64,000 nucleotides of DNA from Paenibacillus tyrphae (GTDB lineage: Bacteria > Bacillota > Bacilli > Paenibacillales > NBRC-103111): assembly GCF_000722545.1 (NCBI RefSeq), contig NZ_JNVM01000006.1, positions 310,001-374,000 of the forward strand. Direction: 5' to 3'. Below are positions 10,090 to 20,545 of the stretch, piece by piece. How positions within the stretch are numbered: the first letter of the stretch is position 1; each line of letters begins with the position of its first letter. A program made the position numbers and the translations under genes. The notes beneath the pieces were generated by a model, which saw nothing but the letters and a program-made list of their open reading frames with translations, did no database searches and was not told the DNA's origin.

Positions 10090-10515
10090 GAATCATCCCC
10101 CACATTCCTCTGCAAGTAGCAGGATGGCGCTGACTAGCCCAGTGCGGCAAGACTTCCGCCCCATTTTACCAGGCGTTGAACTTAATATATATCGGACATA
10201 TTCATGTTCTATTTTATGTAAATTCACACACACATCGGATACAGTGGAAACTAAAATAACCTTAGTCCGGAATACTGCCGAACTAAGGTTAACTAAAGAC
10301 GCTCCTTCCTATTGCCCAAACGATAGGAATGGCTTTTTATAAACTGTTATGTGTCCAATCCTTATAACCTGGCAATGATCATAAAACGTTCCGAGTTGGT
10401 TTTAATTCCTTTTTCAGTTTGATTTTCCGCAATAAATTGTTAAAGTATTTGAAAGTCAAATTCGATTTGTCCAAAGTTGGGAATAATTGGAGTACGTTTC
10501 AAAAGTTCGTTCAGT
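10090..10515. other. AT-rich intergenic region with two hairpins
   Basis: I see no convincing gene here. It holds an inverted repeat AACCTTAGT/ACTAAGGTT (10258-10290) and a second hairpin TTCCTAT/ATAGGAA (10306-10329) followed by a run of five T on the plus strand, which looks like an intrinsic terminator. No plus-strand gene lies just upstream, so either an unseen small transcript ends here or the hairpins are remnants. Confidence 0.4.
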
Positions 10516-11436
10516 CTACACCTCTCTTTTATCTTCAGGACGATAAATGATTCTTACATAATCTGAATCTTTACTATCCATATCGCCCAAGTATCTTCTT
10601 TCATGCTCCGGAATAAGCTCGTACAGTTCCTTAAGTTTCTCCCTAGAATAGTCAGAAGGATATTCTAGATATCTATAATAGGCTTCTCTACATTTTTCTA
10701 ATGACGTTTTCTTGTCATTCAGTTCAGAGTATAGATCTATTAGTTCCTTATACTTTTCTTCTTGTTCCGTTGCATAAAGCCCCTTTTCAAGCGTTACTTT
10801 CGCAAAATTATCCAAAACAATTTCAGTTGGAGTATTGAAATCTGTAAAGAAAGTTCCATTTCTAAACAATGGTTCTAATTCAGATAAATCATAATTAAAT
10901 TCAAAACTTGAATTATAACAAGTCACTCGTCCATCTTTGTAAACCACTAAATTTACCAAATAACTGATGTCCTTATGCTTCATAAAGATTGTGAACCCTT
11001 TACCATCAATTGTTTGATAAAACATTTCACTTTTCACATAAAAATCTTTTGCTTCGGGTGAGTATGTAACTTTCCTCTTTTTCAATAATTCGTTTTCATG
11101 TTTTGAAATCGTGTAAATATTACTCATTTTAGGATTTAGCTTTTCTATTGTATTCTTTATCTGCATATAATAACTTTTTTTGTCATAATTCCAACTTGCT
11201 GATCTAACTTTATATGCTCCTAACCCAAATATCGATAGAATCTCTCCATTCGGGACATTTGGAACAAGCCAATTGATTTCTATTTTTTCTTTGAGCCCTT
11301 TTAAATCAACTAACTCCCAACAATTAATCATCCCATCTTCATATACATCAAGATTTATATAGTGATATTGCATATTTTTAATAATACCCGGGATACGAGT
11401 ACCCTCTATTCTTCTTTGTCGACTAATTTTTTGCAT
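10516..11436 (-). CDS. Hypothetical protein
   Basis: A 306-aa soluble protein from an AT-rich gene. Two segments look alike: residues 20-50 (YHYINLDVYEDGMINCWELVD) and residues about 155-190 (YLVNLVVYKDGRVTCYNSSF), suggesting a duplicated beta-rich domain; the C-terminal 90 residues are helical and charged. The ATG at 11436 has GGTGATC about 6 nt upstream; a TTG at 11463 is less likely. No family recognised. Confidence 0.55.
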   Translation of the reverse strand: MQKISRQRRIEGTRIPGIIKNMQYHYINLDVYEDGMINCWELVDLKGLKEKIEINWLVPNVPNGEILSIFGLGAYKVRSASWNYDKKSYYMQIKNTIEKLNPKMSNIYTISKHENELLKKRKVTYSPEAKDFYVKSEMFYQTIDGKGFTIFMKHKDISYLVNLVVYKDGRVTCYNSSFEFNYDLSELEPLFRNGTFFTDFNTPTEIVLDNFAKVTLEKGLYATEQEEKYKELIDLYSELNDKKTSLEKCREAYYRYLEYPSDYSREKLKELYELIPEHERRYLGDMDSKDSDYVRIIYRPEDKREV

Positions 11437-11485
11437 TGGAATGATCACCGTCCAATAAAACAATATTTTTATCAGAACCTAGAAA

Positions 11486-11569
11486 TTAATACAAAATCGA
11501 GATTGCTACTAGAATAATGAGCAATATAAGTATTAGTACAGCGCGAATAAATTTATCTGTTATGTCCAA
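11486..11569 (-). CDS. Candidate 27-aa membrane peptide
   Basis: A very short reading frame with a TTG start, GGGAG 10 nt upstream, a charged N-terminus (DITDKFIR) and one hydrophobic segment (AVLILILLIILVAISILY) running to the stop. It lies between two genes of the same orientation. The match of binding site, charge and membrane segment is what such peptides show, but the size leaves real doubt. Confidence 0.35.
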   Translation of the reverse strand: MDITDKFIRAVLILILLIILVAISILY

Positions 11570-11619
11570 CTTAAAAATACTCCCTTAACGCGGCTCCAAT
11601 AAAATTGGCCTTCTACGGT

Positions 11620-11856
11620 CTATTTCTTTCTTTTGAATACACAAATGACTTCCTTTGAAGATCCTTGATGTTGGTTTGTATCAAAGCAAGATACAAGTTC
11701 CCATCCATTTGATCCCATTGCGTTAAGTTCGTTGTCAAATTCTTTTATATCTAATGTTCCTCCAGTAAAGAAACCTTTAGTGAAGAACTTAAGAGTTCTA
11801 TATTCCCACCGTTCCATAGCTCCATTATTCCTTTCTTTTATCTGAATATTACCCAT
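11620..11856 (-). CDS. DUF4177 domain protein
   Basis: A 78-aa protein containing the DUF4177 pattern: WEYRTLKF near the N-terminus, then ELNAMGSNGWELVS and a C-terminal strand ending VFKRKK. Members are small soluble proteins of unknown function. AAGGAAG precedes adjacent GTG and ATG codons at 11859 and 11856; a shorter start at 11817 is possible. Confidence 0.75.
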   Translation of the reverse strand: MGNIQIKERNNGAMERWEYRTLKFFTKGFFTGGTLDIKEFDNELNAMGSNGWELVSCFDTNQHQGSSKEVICVFKRKK

Positions 11857-11902
11857 CACAAAATTCTTCCTTGCTGCCTCTCAAGTATGAGTTTCCGTTA
11901 GT

Positions 11903-12631
11903 TTAGAAATCACACTCATCTATCGTATTGGTCAGCTCAGCCCATCTAGCCGATAGTAACTTTGCATAATCCAGCGAAAATAATCCATAGTACCCTAATG
12001 AATATCCGTCATTAACTTCTATCAATAGTGTTTGTCCTTTATCTGTTAATCCAAAATCTACTGCATATCCTTTAGGAGCAGTTTTGTATTCCATGACAAC
12101 ATCTTCAACAACTTTATGATCGTATTGTACTCTCCAGTCGCCTCTATATCTTCGAATGTCTAAAATCCTTCCATATCTAACAAAGCATCTCCATTCCGCT
12201 ACAAAATTCACAACTTCCGAACATAATATCTCTGGATCTTCACCATATGTACCACAGCCAATTAAATCCTTAGTACTTCTAACTACTACCCCTGTAAATT
12301 TTTTATCCTCTACTGGCTTTATAAATATATTCCAATTCTCAGGGGTGTTTGCGATTATGCTTAGCTTCGAATTCCAAACCTTTCTGCCTAGGTAACCCTT
12401 TAATTCCTCTGGATAGTCAATTTCAGGTGTAATGATATTATGTTTAAAAAGTACTTTTCTAACATCGTCAACATAGCTAACAACTATATCTTCTTTTTTA
12501 CTATCAGATAATTCTTCTATATTTTTGAAATAATTAATTTCAAATCCCATTTGTTTAAATCCGTCGTAGGCTGCATAAAAATTGTGGCTTGCAATTTCGT
12601 TGTCAAAATTTTTTCTTATATATATCTTCAT
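11903..12631 (-). CDS. ATP-grasp domain protein (DUF4343-like)
   Basis: A 242-aa protein with a C-terminal ATP-grasp-like half: EWRCFVRYGRILDIRRYRGDW, then YAVDFGLTDKGQTLLIEVNDGYSLGYYGL, where the D, E and N residues would bind Mg-ATP. ATP-grasp enzymes join a carboxylate to an amine or thiol; the substrate here is unknown. AGGTGCTTTTA precedes the ATG at 12631. Confidence 0.7.
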   Translation of the reverse strand: MKIYIRKNFDNEIASHNFYAAYDGFKQMGFEINYFKNIEELSDSKKEDIVVSYVDDVRKVLFKHNIITPEIDYPEELKGYLGRKVWNSKLSIIANTPENWNIFIKPVEDKKFTGVVVRSTKDLIGCGTYGEDPEILCSEVVNFVAEWRCFVRYGRILDIRRYRGDWRVQYDHKVVEDVVMEYKTAPKGYAVDFGLTDKGQTLLIEVNDGYSLGYYGLFSLDYAKLLSARWAELTNTIDECDF

Positions 12632-13014
12632 TAAAAGCACCTACTTTATCTTCATCAATAATTTTTACCTTCTAGCATATGCGCAGCGAATGATTGAAAT
12701 TTTCAAGTATCTGTGACCACCTGTAATTAGTCTTGGTTTTCGAGTTGTTTCAATAGTAAAATTATACCACATCTTTCATAAGACAGAAGTCGAAAAAGGT
12801 AGAAAAAAACAGAAGATAGAACCCAAGACATATTAATTCAGAAGTCTGTGTCCTAATCTCGTTTCCTGCAGCGTTGTTTAACTCAAGCATAAGAAATATA
12901 CTTGGAGTATGGAAGGGGCGTGAAAAACATGGAGTTCACAATCGGAAAACTCAAGTAATACATGGTGGTTGTCATATGCAAGCGACCACCAACTCTAAAG
13001 ATAGGTGGTTAAAC
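12632..13014. other. Intergenic leader with alternative GGTGGT/ACCACC pairings
   Basis: This is the divergent upstream region of the ATP-grasp and acetyltransferase genes; no gene is supported in it. Near the acetyltransferase, GGTGGT (12964-12969), ACCACC (12985-12990) and GGTGGT (13004-13009, part of the ribosome binding site) follow one another, so the middle segment can pair with either outer one. Confidence 0.4.
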
Positions 13015-13434
13015 ATGTCAAGTAAACTATACGAAATCATCGAACGTCCCCCCACTGTTCTGGAACATAAAACTTTATGGGAGGCGGTTGGTTGGGGAAA
13101 AGTCAATATAGAGATGACCGAGCAATCCATTGCTAATTCAGTATATTGTCTAGTTGCAATAAGCGACGGAAACGTAATCGGTATGGGACGGATTGTTGGC
13201 GATGGAGCAATGTACTATTATATACAAGACATAGCTGTATTACCCGAGTATCAGAATATGGGAGTAGGTAAGCAAATTATTGAGAAACTGCTGAATTTTA
13301 TAAATGTTAATTGTTCTGGAGCCGGTTTTGTTGGTCTATTCGCTTCACATGGAAAAAATGAATTTTACGAAAAATTCGGATTTAAAAACCATTCGCCCGG
13401 CATGACCGGGATGTTCTTGGTAGTAGGCGGCTAA
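13015..13434 (+). CDS. GNAT-family N-acetyltransferase
   Basis: A 139-aa acetyltransferase of the GNAT fold. The acetyl-CoA loop is visible (DIAVLPEYQNMGVGKQII, with the Q-x-x-G-x-G pattern) and the C-terminal motif FYEKFGF is typical. AGGTGGTTAAAC places the start at the ATG at 13015; an in-frame ATG at 12976 lies within the leader hairpin. The substrate is unknown. It is plus-strand in a mainly minus-strand stretch. Confidence 0.85.
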   Translation: MSSKLYEIIERPPTVLEHKTLWEAVGWGKVNIEMTEQSIANSVYCLVAISDGNVIGMGRIVGDGAMYYYIQDIAVLPEYQNMGVGKQIIEKLLNFINVNCSGAGFVGLFASHGKNEFYEKFGFKNHSPGMTGMFLVVGG

Positions 13435-13446
13435 AATTAGCCGCCT
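13425..13446. terminator. Palindromic hairpin overlapping the stop of the acetyltransferase gene
   Basis: AGGCGGCT and AGCCGCCT surround an AT loop that includes the TAA stop codon. It lies between convergent genes and could end transcription from either side, although the flanking T-tract is weak. Confidence 0.5.
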
Positions 13447-13468
13447 CTTCAAATAAAGAATTGTCTAT

Positions 13469-14449
13469 TCAATTATTATAAATGCGTCGATAAGCCTCTC
13501 TAAATCTGGTCCCCTCGCCTTCAATAACACTGACTAAATAGTCACCATACTTCTCTTTATAATCAAAATGCAAATTAGAACCCGTGTGTAAAAAAGCAAT
13601 GAGGGTATCCTCGTTCGTACATGTTTCTATAATTTGCAATCCGTTTTGCTCAGAGTAATCTTTGAAATTTTCCCAAAAATGAATTTCCGCTGCCTGTATG
13701 ATTTCGTCCTTGCCACGATAATTGTGGTAACCTAGGAACTTCACATTTTCTCCTATAAGCGCCTTATGATCATCGTAGAAAATTTCCAAAAGCCAGTTCT
13801 TAAATCTAAACCCCAAGATGGTGCCAGATATTCCACTGTGGCTTTCGTTTAAGCAACATTTCATTAACAAGTCGTTGAAACCGATGGTTTCTTTACCTGG
13901 AAGGTTAAAAAATCCGCTGTACTTCAAATATTGGATCAGGGAGAAATTCATGCTTTCCATCGTAAGGACGGATGTCTGGGAAGTCACAAGATTAACCAAT
14001 CTTTTGTTTCCAAATCTATTCGTAATCTCCCAAATTAGAAAATCATCATGTATCTTTGAGTAATGAAAGGTCAACCGCAATCCGTTGCAAAGCACAACTC
14101 TGACGCTGTTTTTAGTTTGTGTGCTTGTACTGATGTCCAGTTTCCGCTCCTTTGCATAGTCCTGGAAATTGCGATAAAAATTGATTTCACTGCCTTTTAA
14201 GATCTTGTCTCTGTCATGGATTCTGGTAAATCGTTTAAAATCAAGAAGTGATCCGTAGTAATGATTTTTTTTATAGATCAGGGTCAAATCACATTGTTGA
14301 AATTCAAAATCTAATCGGATACCTTCTTCGCTTTTGCTACTTACTTGGCAGGTAAGCATTAGCTCGTTCAAGGTCATGTTTTGATTTTCAGGTATTTCAA
14401 TAAAACCGCCATACTTCATAAAGTCATTTAGCTTCGTGAATTTTTTCAT
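13469..14449 (-). CDS. Hypothetical protein made of two related halves
   Basis: A 326-aa soluble protein whose halves resemble each other. Residues about 10-130 and 168-310 share the same order of motifs: FMKYGGFIEIP/YLKYSGFFNLP, LNELMLTCQ/FNDLLMKCC, EINFYRNFQDYAKERKLDI/EIHFWENFKDYSEQNGLQI and LRLTFHYSKIHDDFLI/SNLHFDYKEKYGDYLV. An internal duplication is therefore clear, but I do not recognise the domain. It could be a binding or immunity-type protein; the sequence gives no direct sign of activity. Confidence 0.65.
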   Translation of the reverse strand: MKKFTKLNDFMKYGGFIEIPENQNMTLNELMLTCQVSSKSEEGIRLDFEFQQCDLTLIYKKNHYYGSLLDFKRFTRIHDRDKILKGSEINFYRNFQDYAKERKLDISTSTQTKNSVRVVLCNGLRLTFHYSKIHDDFLIWEITNRFGNKRLVNLVTSQTSVLTMESMNFSLIQYLKYSGFFNLPGKETIGFNDLLMKCCLNESHSGISGTILGFRFKNWLLEIFYDDHKALIGENVKFLGYHNYRGKDEIIQAAEIHFWENFKDYSEQNGLQIIETCTNEDTLIAFLHTGSNLHFDYKEKYGDYLVSVIEGEGTRFREAYRRIYNN

Positions 14450-14535
14450 CTGATTGGCAGCACCTCTATCCTTCTAAACCGTCCGAGAAAACTCGCCACG
14501 GACCAGCGTACTCTCCAAGTTACAATAGGCAAATT

Positions 14536-14838
14536 CTATTCTGCCATCTGTTCCAATAAATTCTGAGCACGGCTCACTTCCATATCCAGCACGTCAGTAT
14601 CCAAATGCAAAGAAACATACCGATCCAGGGCAAGTTGAAGCCAACTTTGAGCCGCTTCGTATTTTTCCGTTTGCCACAGCAAATCGCCGTAACAAACTGC
14701 CGCACGAAGATAAGTAGTGCTGTCTCCGGCAGAATCCGCGGCTTCAATCGCCTGCGTCAGGCACTGTTCTCCTTTTTCTAACCTGCCAAAGTCCAAATAT
14801 TTCAAAGCTTTTTGTAGTTCATCTTGGGCTTTGTTCAT
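14536..14838 (-). CDS. Small TPR-like protein
   Basis: A 100-aa helical protein with two TPR-like helical pairs (ALKYLDFGRLEKGEQCLTQAI and AAVCYGDLLWQTEKYEAAQSWLQLAL). GAGGGGGTCGACG precedes the ATG. TPR units bind other proteins; the partner is not evident. It sits downstream of the ComP-like kinase, separated by a terminator, so it is probably not part of that transcript. Confidence 0.65.
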   Translation of the reverse strand: MNKAQDELQKALKYLDFGRLEKGEQCLTQAIEAADSAGDSTTYLRAAVCYGDLLWQTEKYEAAQSWLQLALDRYVSLHLDTDVLDMEVSRAQNLLEQMAE

Positions 14839-14964
14839 CGTCGACCCCCTCGAGTTCCGGAAGCCCGCATTCCGCCGCTGTTTAATGTAAATTATATACG
14901 AACAAAAAACGTTTGCGAAAGACGATTTGAAGTCTATAACTCACGATTTAGCGTCTTAATAGCA

Positions 14965-14986
14965 AAGAGGGGCTTTCACCCCTCTT
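14965..14986 (-). terminator. Terminator of the ComP-like kinase gene
   Basis: On the minus strand AAGAGGGG and CCCCTCTT form a stem around TGAAAG, followed by a T-rich stretch. It lies just after the stop of the kinase gene. Confidence 0.7.
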
Positions 14987-15010
14987 CTCTAAAGGACACG
15001 TGTATTCGGC

Positions 15011-17332
15011 TCACAAGGACATCGTCTCCCGAATTGGGATCGTTACGACAAGCTTCGTCCCAGCGCCCTCGCGTGAATCGAGCTCCAGTTGCCCGTTCAG
15101 ATGAAGGACGCGGCCTTTCATCTGCTCTACGCCCATCCCGGAAGATCCAATCTCCATGCGACGCGCTTCCGTACTTTTGAATCCGACACCGTCATCCTCA
15201 TAAGTTAATACAAAAGCATGATCCGCGACCGTCATCGTAAACGTGACCTTGGAAGCGTGTGAATGCTTTTTCGCGTTGTTAAGCAGCTCCTGAATGACGC
15301 GAAAAATATGCTTCTTCGTCGTCAAATCCTTCGCTTCAATGGCGGAGGCCCTTTCCTCCTTGAACTTGAGCACGAACGGCGCGTGATACGCTTCCTTATC
15401 TAAGTACGACCTTACCGTTTCGATCAGCCCGATTTCCTTCAACAAAAACGGGTTCAATTCGAAGCAGCTCTGGCGCAGACTGTTGTTGATCATCTCTACG
15501 AAATTGACGATATTGTTCAGATGCTCTTTATCTTCTTTGTTCATCGCGTATTTGTCCAGCAAGGAAATAAATCTCCGTTTGAGAAAAAACAAATCCTGCA
15601 TCGTCGTATCGTGGAGATCGGCCGCAATCCGCAGCCGCTCCTCTTCCTGCAATTCGAACATGACTTTGCGGAACCACTGAATATCCTGCGCCGATTGCTC
15701 GTTCGGAAGCTGCGACGCAAGAAGCTGCATCCTTGCAGTCAGCTTGCGTATCAGGTGAACATTCTCCAAGCTCACTTCCAAGTACGAGGTAATCAAATGC
15801 AGCCATTGAATCTCTTCTTTGCCGAGCAAGGTATTCGCTTTATTCCGCGTGATGACCAAATAGCTGGTATATTGTTCATGCCTGTGAATCTCGATACAGG
15901 TGTACAGCGGGTGCTCGGATAAAGCCGACGTTTGGAGCAGTTGCTTAATCTCGTCCGCATCGATGTCCCCTTCTGCGATGATCTCGGTATCATGATCGTA
16001 CTGAAACACAATGGCTCCGCCCATTACTTCGAGCGTCTGAACAATGTCCACGAGTACAATATCCTTCAGCTCGCGGAAGCTTGAGATGACCCCAAGATTT
16101 TTGGAAATTTTCTTCAAGGCGGTACGCAGTCTGAACTTTCTCGGAAATAAAAACGCTTCAAGTCTTGTTGTAAAATATTCAACCGAATACAGAACGAAGG
16201 AAATCATGGCGACTGAGCCTGCAAAAACAAACAAAGTCTGCTTTTCATCGGCTAAATTCTGAAATAGGAATGCGAAGATTGCCGTAAATACCCCCGATGG
16301 TACAAGGGCAAGCAGACAGGCAAAACCAAAGCGCCGAAGCACCAGACCGATATCGTACAGTTGATTCGAGGCAATTAAGTAAGCGAATGAGATCGGGAAG
16401 TATAAAATGAACCAGCTTGTATAGACGGCATCTATTATTCGATAGGAGGCAATCAATTCAGGGATGAACGAGAAACAGATGACCGGTAAAAACGAAATAA
16501 ATAAGGAGAATAAAACACTTTTAACAATACTTGATAAATAAGATTTTTCTCTGCGTACTTTGAAATACAATACTATCAGGATGCCGATATTGAACATGAA
16601 GCCCGCAATAAAACATAACAAAGTAAAGGCACCTGTATATTTATAAATGGTGAACGTCAGTGGCGGATAGAAATGTAAGGCATTTATTGCGGTCCATATA
16701 ATAAAGATCGAGTACCAGTAGTTCAGAATCCATGCAGGTAACCGTATATTTCCTTTTTCCCTAAAAAAAACAACTAGAAAATGAAAAAAAACAAGTGGCA
16801 GTAAAATCATAAATTCACTCATTAGAAACTTTCCTACAATATCTCCTCGTACAGAAGCTCCCAAGCTCATGTAAATGATTGCACATGTAAGAAAGACAAC
16901 GGCTAGAAACTGAGCCGATTTAGAATATCGCATCTTTACAAACAACAATCCAGCCATAAACAAACATAAGCCTTCCTCAAGTAAGGGAACAATATCATAG
17001 GTCATGTCGTTTGGGTTATCAATTAGAACTTCGTGCTCAAGCCCATCGCGAAAAATAATTAATTTTTGGGCTTGCTCCACTGATCCCCATCTAGAAATTA
17101 TAAGATTTACATTAGATGCTTCTTCATCTACTTGTTTGATGATATCTCCAATTTTTATGTCAAGATTATTAGCAGCGCCTTCCTTGGATATCGCTGCAAT
17201 AACCCACTCATTTTGTTGGTTTAGTTCAAGGTCAATTCCAATAAAAATGAATTTAAATATGGTAGAAGAGCACCAAATTTGAATCCCCGCAAAAATCACT
17301 AAAAACAACAAGACTACTATTTTATTTTGCAT
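15011..17332 (-). CDS. ComP-like sensor histidine kinase
   Basis: A 773-aa membrane kinase. It begins with a membrane segment, then an extracytoplasmic PDZ-like region (residues about 45-100, ISKEGAANNLDIKIGDIIKQV), then about eight membrane segments (to about 385), a cytoplasmic linker, a HisKA_3 domain with the phospho-acceptor His574 in DLHDTTMQDLFFLKRR, and a C-terminal ATPase domain (ELLNNAKKHSH and YEDDGVGF). This is the layout of Bacillus ComP, the receptor for the ComX peptide. There is no comQ, comA or other response regulator gene next to it, but a 66-aa peptide gene lies 82 bp away on the opposite strand. AGGGAG precedes the ATG. Confidence 0.85.
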   Translation of the reverse strand: MQNKIVVLLFLVIFAGIQIWCSSTIFKFIFIGIDLELNQQNEWVIAAISKEGAANNLDIKIGDIIKQVDEEASNVNLIISRWGSVEQAQKLIIFRDGLEHEVLIDNPNDMTYDIVPLLEEGLCLFMAGLLFVKMRYSKSAQFLAVVFLTCAIIYMSLGASVRGDIVGKFLMSEFMILLPLVFFHFLVVFFREKGNIRLPAWILNYWYSIFIIWTAINALHFYPPLTFTIYKYTGAFTLLCFIAGFMFNIGILIVLYFKVRREKSYLSSIVKSVLFSLFISFLPVICFSFIPELIASYRIIDAVYTSWFILYFPISFAYLIASNQLYDIGLVLRRFGFACLLALVPSGVFTAIFAFLFQNLADEKQTLFVFAGSVAMISFVLYSVEYFTTRLEAFLFPRKFRLRTALKKISKNLGVISSFRELKDIVLVDIVQTLEVMGGAIVFQYDHDTEIIAEGDIDADEIKQLLQTSALSEHPLYTCIEIHRHEQYTSYLVITRNKANTLLGKEEIQWLHLITSYLEVSLENVHLIRKLTARMQLLASQLPNEQSAQDIQWFRKVMFELQEEERLRIAADLHDTTMQDLFFLKRRFISLLDKYAMNKEDKEHLNNIVNFVEMINNSLRQSCFELNPFLLKEIGLIETVRSYLDKEAYHAPFVLKFKEERASAIEAKDLTTKKHIFRVIQELLNNAKKHSHASKVTFTMTVADHAFVLTYEDDGVGFKSTEARRMEIGSSGMGVEQMKGRVLHLNGQLELDSREGAGTKLVVTIPIRETMSL

Positions 17333-17414
17333 AACAACTCCCTAAATACTTACTTTTGTGAAATTTCCTTGATATACTACTTCTAGTAAAATATGCTCAG
17401 AAGGGATGTACACC

Positions 17415-17615
17415 ATGAAAACCGTCCAGATAACTTCACAGTTACACTATGTCGTCCATAAGTTAAAGAACGTCGATTTGCCCCAAAATGTAAACCATCT
17501 AATAAACGATTTACCGTTATCTTCCGTAGAAACATATGCCGTTAATAAAATCTTCAACCAACCTATAACTACTAGATTGAATAGCTTAATAAAACCTTAC
17601 GGTAAATGGTATTAA
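17415..17615 (+). CDS. 66-aa peptide divergent from the ComP-like kinase (candidate signal precursor)
   Basis: A 66-residue reading frame with AAGGGA 9 nt before the ATG at 17415. The product has no signal peptide or membrane segment and ends in KPYGKWY with a tryptophan next to last. ComX precursors are 50-70 aa, lack a signal peptide and carry the modified tryptophan near the C-terminus, so size, position and C-terminus fit a peptide signal for the neighbouring kinase. The rest does not obviously resemble ComX and no comQ gene is present, so the role is inference only. Confidence 0.5.
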   Translation: MKTVQITSQLHYVVHKLKNVDLPQNVNHLINDLPLSSVETYAVNKIFNQPITTRLNSLIKPYGKWY

Positions 17616-17786
17616 TTCCAAGTATTATATTACCAAATTAATAAGAGATTGTATATCCGGTTCCGGCTAGTATAAGCTCTCTTTATTTAATTACATAAAT
17701 TTGAAATATATAAAAAGTCCCTGCCTTCAAAGATGCGGGAACTTAGCAATTTCACTATAAAATACGATTTACTCTAACCTACTACC

Positions 17787-17822
17787 AAAAAAAAGACCGC
17801 ACCTGCTAACAGGTGCGGCCCC
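17787..17822 (-). terminator. Terminator of the thermolysin-type protease gene
   Basis: On the minus strand GGCCGCACCTG and CAGGTGCGGTC form an 11-bp stem with loop TTAG, followed by eight T. It starts 22 bp after the protease stop codon. Confidence 0.9.
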
Positions 17823-17843
17823 TTATCACTTAACTCCAGGCGC

Positions 17844-20545
<2,702 letters not shown>

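Noticed and set aside
10124-10342. 72-aa frame on the plus strand in the AT-rich intergenic region
   Set aside because: No ribosome binding site, no recognisable product, and it runs through both hairpins.
17369-17397. TTGATA-N17-TATGCT as promoter of the 66-aa peptide gene
   Set aside because: The predicted start would fall within or after the ribosome binding site, so the real promoter is probably elsewhere.
17708-17745. Imperfect hairpin near AAGTCCCTGC/GCGGGAACTT as a second terminator
   Set aside because: The stem has several mismatches and a strong terminator for the only candidate gene lies nearer.
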